64,000 nucleotides of DNA from Aquatica leii (lineage: Eukaryota; Arthropoda; Insecta; Coleoptera; Lampyridae), in the NCBI GenBank assembly GCA_035610365.1, contig CM069432.1, positions 7,688,001-7,752,000 of the forward strand. The letters run 5' to 3'. Position 1 is the stretch's first letter. Every line of letters starts with the position of its first letter. The notes beneath the pieces are model-generated. The model was not told the DNA's origin. It saw only the letters and a program-made list of their open reading frames with translations, and ran no database searches. The position numbers and the translations under genes were made by a program. Positions 1 through 11,490 of the stretch are shown one piece after another.

Positions 1-1855
1 TTAGACACTAAAGAGTGGTCATTGACAGGTAGAATTGGAATCCAAGGATCGTGAAAAAACAGCTTTTACGATTGGAACTGGTTTGTGGCAGTTCACCGTA
101 ATGCCCTTCGGCCTGTGAAACGTTCCTGCATCGTTCGTGCGTTTGATGGAGACCATCTTGCGCAGACTGTCTTGGAAGACGTGCTTGGTAGCCCTTTAGA
201 AAGAGTAGCGATTGACGTCGCAGGGCCGTTCCCAGAATTTGATTTGGGAAACAAATACATCCTGGTGGCGATGGATTATTTTACGAAATGAACGGAGGCT
301 TACGCCATACCCAATCAAGAAGCAGCTACAGTCGCAAACGTATTAGTAAAAGGGGTTTTCTGCAGGTTTGGAGTTCCGTTGGAATTACACTCCGATCAAG
401 GCCGCAACTTTGAGTCTGGGCTGTTTCAAGAAGTTTGCCGGCTGTTGGGAATTAAGAAAACTAGGACGACGCCTCTTCATATCCTCAATCTGATGGCATG
501 GTTGAGCGGATGAATCGAACTATGGAAAAATACCTAGCCAAAGTAGTTTCCGAACACCAAAAAGACTTGGATCAGTACTTGCATCTTTTCCTAATGGCAT
601 ACAGATCATCCGTTCACGAAAGCACAGGCCAAACACCACCCTGTGTGATGCTCGATCGCGAAATACGACTGCTATGCGACTTCTAATTTGGACGGAGACA
701 TCAGGAAGAAGAAGTTGCTGGAGAAGATTACGTCAGCAAGCTGACCAAGAGGCTAAACGAAGTACATGAAAAGGTCTGTAAAAACACACAAATTGCCTGT
801 GACAGGATGAAGACTAGATATGACGTCAAGGCACAAAATAGTGGGTTTCAACCTGGCGACATAGTCTGGTTGTATAATTCCCAAAGAAGACGTGGTTTGT
901 CGCCGTTGCTGCAAAGGCAATGGGAGGGCCCCTATAAAGTCGTGCAGCGTATTAATGACGTTATATATCGCATCCGAAAACCATCCAGAGGCAAACCAAA
1001 AGTGGTCCACGTCAATCGTCTAGCCCCGTTTGCTGGCGATAACCACAATACACAAGTTCAGGTCCAAACCAGAGTAATAAGCAACAGAACCAGGAATCAA
1101 ATCGAAGGAATGGATTTCGAATAGTTTATGAGCTTATAGGGAGATTCTGGAAATACAAGATCTGGAGTTACCACCGAGAAACAACAAGACCTGTTCCAAA
1201 CACAAAAAGATTACGTCATTGCACATTGCGTGAGCGAGGATCTTGACATGTTCAGAGGGGTTGCAGTCGTATTTAAAAAGAAGTTTGGGCAGCTAGATGA
1301 ACTACGAAGACAGCAACCGGCAGTCGGAAAAGTTTTAAGACTACGTGGTGACAGACGCTTTGTTTTCTATCTAGTCACCAAGAAATACTCACGAACCAAG
1401 CCGTTATACGAAAATCTGTGGCAAACATGATGGAATCTCAAAAGAGAAATGGAGTTCCACCACGTTAAGGAATTGGCAGTACCCAAGCTGGGTTGTGGCT
1501 TAGATCAACTGAATTGGAGGACAGTAAAAAACATGTTAGAAGTCGTCTTCCAAGGTTCAAGACGTTCAAGTGTTGATCTGTCGTTACCAACCAAGAAGAA
1601 TATCGGGTCAGAAAAAGTCCATTGTCTGTTACTTTTATGATCAAGGAAGTTGCCGAAATAGAGAAAGCTGTCGCTATCGCCACGATCCTTTCTACCGGTG
1701 TCGCATCCAGTCTCCTGTTCTGCAACAGAACAGTCCTAAGAAAGGGGTAGTGAAACGTTCGAGAAATTATTCTCAAGTTTTTTTTAGCGAATGCGTTTTT
1801 TCACACCGCAGATTTCCAGATGCGATGCAAGACGAAGTAATTGTGGTTGCCTAAT
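1..1855 (+). mobile_element. Gypsy/Ty3 LTR retrotransposon fossil A (pol part)
   Basis: Translated pieces on the + strand show a reverse transcriptase scrap at the left edge (motif VMPFGL near 110), then integrase core sequence with NKYILVAMDYFTK (about 250-290), GVPLELHSDQG (about 370-400) and GMVERMNRTM (about 495-525). The integrase C-terminal region follows up to about 1130. The rest to about 1855 matches the tail of fossils B and E, including a Cys/His-rich stretch near 1620-1700. The element starts outside the window. It is broken in many places and no open polyprotein remains. Its close likeness to B and E makes it one family with several local copies; it looks old. Confidence 0.85.
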
Positions 1856-2231
1856 ACGTTACATTTAATAATACAGTTCTTAATTTTTTGAGTTTTAACA
1901 CAACATAATTTGAATAATATAGAGTATAGGCAATCCTTCCTAAGCGATACGCTATCTGGTGGCGTTTTTGATAAACAGAAATAATGACATACGAACAGAA
2001 CCTCATTTTAAACTTTAATAAAAATTATTTTGCAACGATTCTTAATTACTACTTCTATGGAAGATAAATGATAACTGCATCGTTGCCATCAATTGACTGA
2101 CATTATTTAACATTAAATTACATTTTACGTCTGTCATTCATTTTTTTGTAAAAATTTGAAGTTGCTACAATATGACGTTGAATACTGCAATAATCGTTTA
2201 CTTATTGTTGTGTTACATGCACATTTGCACT
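1856..2231. other. Intergenic, AT-rich
   Basis: I see no coding pattern on either strand between fossil A and the hAT-type element. The last 8 bp (2224-2231, TTTGCACT) are the left target duplication of that element. Confidence 0.6.
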
Positions 2232-2448
2232 CAGTGGCGGATTTAGGATCGTCGGGGCCCTAGGCGGCAGGGCCACTTTGGGGCCCCTAGGTAGTCAAAC
2301 CAAACTAGAAACCCAGTTTTGGAACGCTATCTAATAATAATATTACACATCAAGTAAAATTTTTGTGCTTTTGGTCTCTTTGGGGCCCCCACGCAAATTC
2401 GGGGCCCTAAGCGGCCGCCTACTCCGCCTAGCTTTTAAGACGCCACTG
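2232..2448. mobile_element. Non-autonomous hAT-type element (MITE), 217 bp
   Basis: The left end reads CAGTGGCGGATTTAG. The reverse complement of the right end reads CAGTGGCGTCTTAAAAG, so there is an 8-bp perfect terminal inverted repeat with a weaker extension. It is flanked by identical 8-bp sequences TTTGCACT at 2224-2231 and 2449-2456, which is the target duplication length of the hAT superfamily. The interior carries several GGGGCCC blocks and has no reading frame, so it must have been moved by a transposase from elsewhere. The perfect duplication suggests a fairly recent insertion. Confidence 0.85.
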
Positions 2449-2456
2449 TTTGCACT

Positions 2457-3597
2457 AGACCATGTACATTTTAAATCGGTTTACGGTAACTAATCCAAAT
2501 TTAATATTGCTCCTGAAACAAACAGCAACCGACACTTGATTCTAAAAACCTTAACATTTCAGAGGATAGACATACTTTTCATTCATCTAACACTAAAATA
2601 CTAATAAATTTGAAACTGTATGTCATTAAATCAGGTTTTTATTTACACCACAGTGGCGCTGCGCTCTTAATCGAGATTACCTATAAGAGATATAACGTGA
2701 GACTCTTTGTATAATTACTTTTTAAATTACATTATGTTTTATTTCTTCTGAATATGATGTTTTTGGATTACGATTGTAATGGTTTGTATTTCAACGATTT
2801 GTACTTGACAGACAAACAGAATAAATCGATTTGCAAATTTCTTTTTGAAAGATGTTGGACAAAGTTTTGATTTTGTGAATTAGCACCTGCAGTAGTAATA
2901 TTGCAAATTTCTAACTGAAATGGCTTATACGACCTCATAACTGATTCATATATTGCAATTTTTGATTAAGTGTACACCCTGTACTTTTCGTATTTAAATT
3001 TCTGTAAACAGTGTATAAAATAATGTTTAGTAGATGGCGGTGCGATCGCTTGTTATTTTTAAAAGTTCACCAAAACATATGATGATTGTTTATCTCGTAG
3101 TCAAGAATATTATCAGTTTATCAACAAAATAAAAGTGATTTGTAAAGTCGAACGGAAATATCCAAGTATTTTTTAGGCACCTATTTAATTTCCTGGTAAG
3201 AGAATTTCGTTTTTTTATGAATTTTGTTTAAACTAAGGCGCGAATGACGTTATCGTTCTTCCGCATTGTCCCCCCTTTTTGGCCTCGGACAAGTACACGT
3301 GCAAAATGCATTTTGTGGGAATTATTAGCAGTTTTCCTGACATACGGATAAGAAGGTGGGTCTAAATTCATCATTGTACACATTTACGACTGTTATCTCG
3401 AGCGTGTTAATTCACGTAACAGATTGGTGAGATTTTAGCAACTTTTACTTTTTGTTTACTTAATTGTACGAATATTTTTATTTATTGGGCGGGTCTACGT
3501 TAAATTGGCCACGTGTTTTGTTACTCCAAATTATCAAATACACATTCTTGATATAGATAATTTTTTTTGCCTTTGTTCCATCAGATAAAGCACCAAA
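2457..3597 (+). promoter_or_regulatory. Upstream region of exu, with a probable 5'-UTR intron
   Basis: There is no gene here. Just before the exu start codon the sequence TTTGTTCCATCAG (AG at 3583-3584) looks like a splice acceptor. AAG/GTGGGT near 3353-3360 could be its donor, so a 5'-UTR intron of about 230 bp is plausible. This is inference from splice-site likeness only. No TATA box is obvious. Confidence 0.35.
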
Positions 3598-4930
3598 ATG
3601 GTACAAAACGAAGAAATAGCCTTAGAAGACAACGTTAAAATAGTACCCCGTGCACCGAAAGGAGTACCCGACGGTGACTACAAACTAATCGGATGGGGCA
3701 TCGACACTACAGGACGTCGTCTAATCGACGAAATATGTCAAATAGCGGCATACTCGACAACATCACAATTTTCACAACACATAATGCCTTTCGCAGATCT
3801 AAACCCTGGATCGAGACGTCGTCACAACTTACGCATCATCAACATCGGACGTTATCGCATGTTAAAAAACCTCAAGACAAATAAATTCGTCAAGACAAAA
3901 AGTGAGATTTCGGCACTAATCGATTTTTTAAATTGGCTCGAAGCTAATCGTGGCGACGCCAAGGACGGGATTATTTTAGTTTATCACGAGTTTCGTAAAA
4001 CGTCGCCAGGCATGCTACTCGAAGCACTTAGACGCTATAATTTAATTGACCGTTTCTCCAAGGTCGTTAAAGGCTTTGCTAACGGCTTTAACATAGCAGC
4101 CGTTAAATGTAAAAACAGTACGAAATCGTTTAGTTTACGGGTAATGAGTCGCATGCTATTAAATAAAGAAGACGATTTTGGAAATGCCGTTGATCGGGCA
4201 CAAGCGTCTTTCGATGTCGTCGTTTATTTAGGACAAGGCGAAAGGCCCGATTTAAATGGTTCTGAGACACAAACTGTAAATGGCAACGAGAGTCACATTA
4301 ACACGTTTATTAGTCAATTCGTCAACCCCGTATCTGCCGAAGAAGAAGAAATAGCTAGCTTTAAGGTATGGTCGTTAAATCGTTGTACATTTTAATTTTA
4401 ATCTACAAATAGGTATTGTTGGAGAGACAAAACACATTTAGACCTGTATTTGGTGCACTTATGAAAGCCACACTGCCTGAAAGACGTCACGCTAGTCATT
4501 TACGACGCCTACTCGCCGAAAACAACATTGATTATGACAAACTTAAGACTGCATACGAAAACAGTGCTAAAACTGGTTTAGAAGACATTCTAAAAAATGA
4601 GGTATTTGTTCGTTTAATTAAGTACGTAGAAAGTATTTGTTTTAATTGTAGGTGCCAAATGCTAAAGAAAAGGATCTTACCGAACTCTTAGAAATCTTAG
4701 ACTGCTTTTTCGACCCACAAAAGAAAGCCGTACAACCGAAACCACGATTCTTTGCCAATCAGAATCGCCGTCCTAAAGTAACAAGACAAACACTAAATAA
4801 GGAAAATGACTCCAGTTTGAATAATAACACAACCGAAACTAGTAGTAATACGGCAAGTAGCGATGCTACTCCTCGAAGCGAAACTGGTCCAATTCAACAA
4901 ATCGAGGCCACACCGACGATTGTGCAATAG
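3598..4930 (+). CDS. exu: Exuperantia (maternal RNA-localisation protein), 3 exons
   Basis: Exons are 3598-4365, 4413-4601 and 4652-4930, joined by introns of 47 and 50 bp. All junctions are phase 0 with GT/AG ends, and the product is 411 aa. Residues 28-210 form the 3'-5' exonuclease-like domain typical of Exu: GIDTTGRRLIDEI at 34-46, IMPFADLNPGSRRRH near 62-76, and SALIDFLNWLEANRG near 105-119. The SAM-like part follows in exon 2 (LERQNTFRPVFG) and runs into exon 3 (LTELLEILDCFFDPQKKAV). After it comes a low-complexity Asn/Thr/Ser/Pro tail. Fly Exu is known to lack the exonuclease catalytic residues, to bind RNA as a dimer and to help localise bicoid mRNA in the oocyte. The DTTG here likewise does not match the usual DxE exonuclease motif. 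The protein is shorter than fly Exu (about 530 aa), mainly through a shorter tail. The gene looks intact. The ATG context is CCAAAATGG. Confidence 0.93.
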
Positions 4931-5225
4931 CCTTTGTGCCTTATTGTTAAAAAAAGAAGTGCATTTATACATTGTTACCATGGTATTCAGAGTTTATAAT
5001 TTTTCTTTCTTAACCAGCTGGAATTGGTAGTTGAGTTTTAAACAATTACTGAATTGTTTCTATATTAAAAGGAAAACTAATATTGCTTTTTATCATATAT
5101 TTTCGATTGTTATAATGGTTATGTTGCGATTTTTTTAAATTTGTTAAAATATTTTTGTTAAGGGAAAGCAATTGCTTTAATATTGTTTTGTGATAAGCAG
5201 TGAATTATTTTTATTATAATTGTTT

Positions 5226-5231
5226 AATAAA
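5226..5231 (+). terminator. Candidate poly(A) signal of exu
   Basis: AATAAA lies about 300 bp after the exu stop codon in an AT-rich stretch. A second AATAAA follows about 40 bp later. Either could serve; transcript ends are not visible from sequence. Confidence 0.4.
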
Positions 5232-5600
5232 TTTATCAAAAAAAAGTTAATTTTATTAAATTACTGTAATAAACTTGTATAATCAGTTAGTAAATTAACG
5301 AAAGCTATATGATTTTCTCAAGATTTTCTTTAACAAAATAAAAATTGTCGTAAATTTCATACACGTAACTTGGCAACCTACTGTGAGGCTGCACATATCT
5401 GGAGTTTGGTCCTCTGTACTGCGACCTTCAGAGAGTTAAACTAAAGGATCCATAATGCAATCAGTCCTGAGAACTTTAAAAAAGGACTTAACTCCAGTAA
5501 TTCCTCAAGATGGCACCACTAGTCGACGTTTTTGTGTATTTCTAGATCGATAGATGGCGTAGAATTTATATAGCTGTTTTAAAAAAAACTAGAAAGCCCA
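5232..5600. other. Intergenic between exu and Gypsy fossil B
   Basis: No coding sequence is recognised. The stretch from about 5360 to 5600 is less AT-rich and may be degraded repeat DNA, but it matches nothing else in the window. Confidence 0.4.
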
Positions 5601-8600
5601 AATAAGCTTTTTTAATTGTGTACGTGTACGTACTTCGTATGTTTATCGCACTGGAATAATCTTAACACTGCCGTCTTTGAATTACGGAAATAACTCACCC
5701 ACGATTTGTTTGTACCGTATTTATACACATTTTGGAACTTCTTCTCGAATGTTCTATACCTTTCGGTATACGTTCTAGAACATGGATAACAACTTCGGGA
5801 AGGCTCTTGAGTTTGAGAACATTTTACTGTCCTCTCCTTAAGACTGTTCTGTTGCAGAACAGGAGACTGGATGCGACACCGGTAGAAAGGATCGTGGCGA
5901 TAGCGGCAGCTTCCTCCATTTCGGCAAATTCTATGGCTATAAAAGTAACAGTCAATGGACTTTTCCTGACCCGATATTCTTCTTGGTTGGTAACTACAGA
6001 CCAATACTTAAACGCCTGCTCCTCGGAAGACGACCTCCAACATGTTTCGAACTGTCCTCCAATTCAGTTGATCTAAGCCACAACAAAGCTTGGGTACTGC
6101 CAATTTCTTAACATGGTGTAACTCCATTTCCCTCTTGAGATTCCATGATCTTCGACACAGATTTTTGTATAACGGCTTGAAAACTTTTCCGACTGCCGGT
6201 TGCTGTTTTCGTAATTCTTCTAGCTGCCCAAACTTCTTTTTAAACACGATTGCAACCTCTCTGGACATGTCCAGATCCTTGCTCACGCAATGTGCGATGG
6301 AGTAATCTTTTTGTGCTTGGAACAGGTCTTGTTTTTGCTCGGTGGTAACTCCGAACCTAGCTTTTTCAGAACCTCCGTATTTCATAAACTTCTCGAACTT
6401 CATTCCTTCGATTTGATTCCTGGTTCTGCTGATTATTACTCTGGTTCGGACATAAACTTGTGTATTGTGGTTATCGCCAGCAAACGGGGATAGACGATCG
6501 ATGTGGACCACTTTTGGTTTGCCTCTGGGTGGTTTTCAGATGCGATATATAACGTCATTAGTACGCTGCACGACTTCATAAGGGCCCTCCCATTGCTTTT
6601 GCAGCTTCGGTGACATCTCCTTTGAGGATTATACAACCAGACCATGTCGCCAGATTGAAACCTACCATTCTGTGCCTTGACGTCATATCTAGTCTCCATC
6701 CTGTCGCTGGCAATTTGTGTTTTTACGAACTTCTTCATGTACTTCGTCTAGCTTCTTGGTCAGCTTGCTGACGTAATCTAGTCCAGCAACTTCTTTTTCC
6801 GGTCTTCGCCCAAATTCGAGATCGCATGGCAATCGTATTTCGAGACCGAGCATCACACAGGATGGTGTTTGACCTGTGCTTTCGTGAACGGATGATCGAT
6901 ATGCCATTAGGAAAAGGTGCATGTGCTTATCCCAGTCTATTTGGTGTTCGGACACTACCTTAGCTAAATACTTGCCCATTGTTTGATTCATCTGCTCAAC
7001 CATGCCATCAAATTGAGGATGGAGAGGCGTCGTCCTAGTTTTCGTAATTCCCAACAGTCGGCAAACTTCTTGAAACAACCCAGACTCAAAATTGCGGCCT
7101 TAATCGGAGTGTAATTCCAACGGAACTCCAAACCGGCAGAAAAACTATTTTACTAATACGTCTGCGACTGTAGCTGCTTCTTGATTGGGTGTGGCGTAAG
7201 CCTCCGTCCATTTCGTGAAATAATCCATCGCCACCAAGATGTATTTATTTCCCGAATCGAATTCTGGGAACGGGTCTGCGATGTCAATCGCTATTCTTTC
7301 CAAAAGGCTTCCTACATTGTATTGCTTCATGAGTGCTATGCGCTTTCTCGCTGGACCATTTCCTGATGCGCAGTTCGTCCATTTAAGGCACCATATCATT
7401 ACGTCTTCTTTGCAGTTTATCTAGCAGAATCGTTCTCGAACTTTTCCCAATGTCTTCTTATTGCCAAAGTGTTCTCCTGATGTACCAACGTGGAGATGCT
7501 TCAACACTTCTAAGACCCGGCTGTTTGGCACTACCAACTGTAGCCTGTTTCCCGTGCTCTCGACACTTTCTAAGGTTCGCTTTAGAAGACCGTCTTCTAT
7601 TATCAAAGAGTCCCACTGCGCCCAGTACGTTTTGATGTTTCTGCCCAAAGCACTCACTTCTTCCCAGGTTGGTCGTCGGCCGCTTTCTTTCCAGTCCAGG
7701 AATAGTCTTATTTCAGGATCGTGTTCTTGTTCGCGACGTAACTGCTCAGGTTCCCACTCATTATCAACCATAGCAGTTCTCCGGAGGCATTACACTTTTT
7801 CTTAAAGTCGCGAACAATTGCTGCAGTCCGCCGGACATCGTCTTCTGGACAAGGCATCAGCGTTCCGATGACTGCTTCCGGCACGGTGGTCTGTGTTATA
7901 GTCATACTCTTGCAGTCTCCCGACCCATCTTGCCACTTGTCCTTCGGGGTTACGGAACTGCAGTAGCCATTTTAAAGCGGCGTGGTCTGTTCTCAGTAAA
8001 AATTTTCGTCCATACAAATACTTGTAGAAATGTTCGATGGACTTAACGACTGCTAACAGCTCCCTCCTAATCACGCAATAATTCCTTTCTGGCCTGGACA
8101 AAACCTTGCTAAAGTACGCGATAACTTTTTCTTGTCTATCTTGAACCTGCGAAAGGACCGCGCCTACGGCCAGATTGTTTGCGTCGGTATTCAAACTAAT
8201 TTTCCATTTTCTCTTGAATAACTCAAAATCCGCAAAGTGACTAGGGCCTGTTTTATTTGATGGAAAGAATTTTCGCAGTATTCATTCCATCTAAATCTAA
8301 ATTCTGCTCGTTCTTCCGTCAATTTCGTCAAAGGTTTGGCAATATTGGAAAACCCGGGTACAAATCGTCTATAATAGGTGCACAACCCAAGGAAACTTCG
8401 AACCTGATGTTTGTTGATTGGTTTTGGCCATGGTTGCACTGCTCGAATTTTGTCTGGGTCAGCCTTTACTCCATCGCTAGATACGACGTGGTCAAGGTAT
8501 TGCACTTCCTTCTTAAATACGTGGCACTTCTTCGGGCTCAGTTTGAGGTTAGCCCCACGTAGTCGCTGGAACACTTCCTTCAAGTTGTTTAAGTGTTCTT

Positions 8601-10505
8601 CAAACGACCTTGCAACCACGATCAGGTCGTCCAGGTGAACCAAGCACGTCTTCCAAAACAATCCGCGCAAGATGGTCTCCATCAAACGGTCGAACGTTGC
8701 AGGAACGTTACACAAGCCGAAGGGCATCACAGTGAACTTCCACAAATCAGTTCCAATCGTAAAAGCGGTTTTTTCACGATCCTTGGGATCCAATTCTACC
8801 TGCCAGTAACCACTCTTTAAATCTGACGTGGAAAACCACTAGGATCCTGACAGTGTGTCTAACGTATCGTCAATTCTGGGTAAAGGGTAGTTATCCTTTT
8901 TGGTCACGTCGTTTAGCTGTCTGTAGTCTACGCAAAACCGCGTTGATCCATCCGACTTCTTTACGAGTACCACTGGGGATGCCCATGGGCTACTTGAAGG
9001 TTCAATCTCTCCATATTCGTAATTATTTGTTCGGCTTCTTCTCTTTTCGCCAAAAGAAGTCTGCGTGGATGTTGTCGTATCGGCCGAGCGTCTCCGGTAT
9101 TAATGTTATGTTTCACCACGTTAGTTCTTCCTTTGGAGCCACTCTCCAGCGCGAACACATCTTGGTACTCTTGGATCAACACTTTAACTTTAGCCAGCTG
9201 GTCTTGACTGAGGTTTTGGCATTTAGTGGTAAGAATGTCCAATAGATGTTGAGGACACTTCTTCGGCGACCTATCTTCATTAGATTTCACGCATCTCACA
9301 GTTTGAGATACTGGCGTGCATTGACCTACCACGGTCTTCTTTTTCAACGTTACAGAATCTGAGTTGATGTTTAAGATTCTGACTGGCATCGTGTTTTACT
9401 GTATACTAAGTTTATCTATACATTCATTATTACAATGTTCGTACAACGTTAATTGTTTTATTTGGTAGTGTTTGCGTCGGCCACGTCTGCCGTTGTTGTC
9501 TATGTCGTTGGCGTTGTTGTCAAACTGTCATTTAATCATACATTCCATGTTTTATACTCGTACTAAAGTTCTGCCAACGAGTAGTCCCTTTTCAACTAAG
9601 CCGCCCTCCATTGGTTCAATCGCGCGTATGTAGCCTTCCCGGAGATTTCCATCCAGGCGTGCCATCACCACACTTTCAGTCCATACAGGCAGAGTCGCTT
9701 CTTCACTCAATAACTTTCACACGACTGCCTTCTCTGACGAATGAAAATAAATTTCTTCATTGTCGATCTTCAAGACATCGTTCTTCATATCCAAATGTAA
9801 CCCATACTTCATTATCACGTCCATTCCAGGATAACTTTTTTGATGTCGGTTACCAGTACTTGATTGTCAAGTGTTCCATTTCTCAAACCAATGGTTACTT
9901 TGACTTGTCCGTGAGTAGGTATTTCTTCGCCCGTCGCCGTTCGAAGTCGCACCGTTACTGGTGATGTCTTCTCGTTTCCAACATGTCAGGACGAATAATG
10001 GTCTTCGTCGCTCCCGTGTCAACTAGTAACTGAACACTTCTTACATTGATCTTGCTATCGAGATAAATGCTATGCAATTGCTTCATTGCACTTGTTTTAG
10101 TTTTCCGGACGATCTTCTGGTCATCTTTTGGGCTTAGTACATCGTCGTCGTACGTGACCCACTTCTCCGCAGTTCCATAATTATCTGTTTTATTATATTG
10201 TAACGTTTATTAATATTAAAACTAATTTATTTATACTACAAATATATATACACGTTTATAACTAACCGAATTAATTAAATCTAAAGATATTTAATAAAAA
10301 CACTTACACTAATTTCTATTGCACTATCACTTACACGAAGTCCTCGGATAACTTCTATTTATCTAAACACTTACACTTATTTACTTTAAAGTCACGTATA
10401 AGGTATATTTATCTCAAATACACGCGTTGATTACTTATTTATTTAAACTTGAATGTTCTTAACACTGCCGTCTTCACATTACGAGAATAACTGACCTATG
10501 ATTTG
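5601..10505 (-). mobile_element. Gypsy/Ty3 LTR retrotransposon fossil B
   Basis: Read on the - strand, the order is protease-linker and reverse transcriptase (about 9390-8190, with FTIGTDLWKFTVMPFGLCN and QVRSFLGLCTYYRRF), RNase H (about 8194-7800, NRNADALSRR type), and integrase (about 7770-6440, with FPEFDSGNKYILVAMDY and GMVEQMNQTM). A C-terminal tail follows to about 5620. The two ends share an LTR-like segment containing TTAACACTGCCGTCTT (about 5666 and 10457). Parts are still open, but the whole is broken about ten or more times and the terminal repeats have diverged, so it is old. It is the same family as fossils A and E. Confidence 0.88.
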
Positions 10506-11490
10506 TTTGCACCGCTTAGAATCCTGTGGTCTTCAGGGTTCCTGGTGCGTTGCCATCTGCGAAGTTGTCGATTTTTAGCGCGGATCATCTCTCTAATACG
10601 TAGCGATAGTTGTTGCGGGTCGGTGCTGTCCTTTGTGACGGATTTCGATGCGGCTTCGACGGCACTTCGAATAGCTAGCGTCAGATCGCTTACGGCTTGT
10701 TCCAGTTGTGCTTCGCAAGCAATGATTAGAACCTTAAGCAACAAACGCTCTATCTCGTAGGCTGGCCATACGATGAAGTTGTACTCTTCGGGTTGAATGA
10801 CAGTCGGTTCGCCAAGTTGCAGCAACACAGGGTTGTGATCCAAACTCAGCTCTTGCACCCTCCACATCTCGTGATTTAGCCTGCAGTTCTGCATAACCAC
10901 GATATCCAGTACGTCCGGTCTGTGGTTTACTTGAGTGGGATGGTAAATCGGCTCAATTGCTCCGTCTGCAATAACGTTGTGGCGTAGACTAGCGTAATTA
11001 AACAAAGTCAGTCCGTTTGGGTTAGTGCGTTAGTGCGACTGTTTCAAGATGGATGTTTCGATTGAGGTCTCCAACAATGATCGTTGCGATGTTTTTGTCG
11101 AAAACGGCATTGAAATCCGCTTCACGTAACGAGCTTCCTGGTACATTGCAAAGTCCGGTTCATCTTGCGTTGTTGGCGTGGCTGTTGTGGTTGCTGCCAC
11201 TGGAATTAGTGCCGGGATACTCTGCGAGGCGGTAGCTCTAGCGAAGCTAATTCCTTATCTGACTTGTTTTAGAGGGGCTGCTGACCTGTGTTTCGGGTGC
11301 GCCGAGAATCCCATGTAGTTGGCCGGATGTGCTTCCTTCAAATGCAGCACGTTGCCGGGCCGTCTCCGCGCGTCATTTTTGCAGACGGATGTGAAATGTT
11401 CTTGTCCACATTTTACACATCTCAGAATTGCTCTGCAGCAATTTTGGGCGTGGCCAAAACGTTGGTACTTGTGGCATTGCCTAAAGCAGC
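10506..11490 (-). mobile_element. Jockey-clade LINE fragment (end of ORF1 plus endonuclease)
   Basis: On the - strand, bases from about 11490 to 11290 encode zinc-knuckle sequence of a gag-like ORF1 (RCVKCGQEHFTSVC, HPANYMGF). Bases from about 11130 to 10500 encode the end of an apurinic-like endonuclease (ATIIVGDLN, TQVNHRPDVLDIVV, LSLDHNPVLLQLG) and the linker before the reverse transcriptase (KNRQLRRWQRTR). The ORF1/ORF2 junction is shortened. The reverse transcriptase half is absent, so this is a 3'-truncated piece cut off at Gypsy fossil B. That is unusual for a LINE, where the 5' end is normally lost, and points to a later deletion or insertion. Confidence 0.75.
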
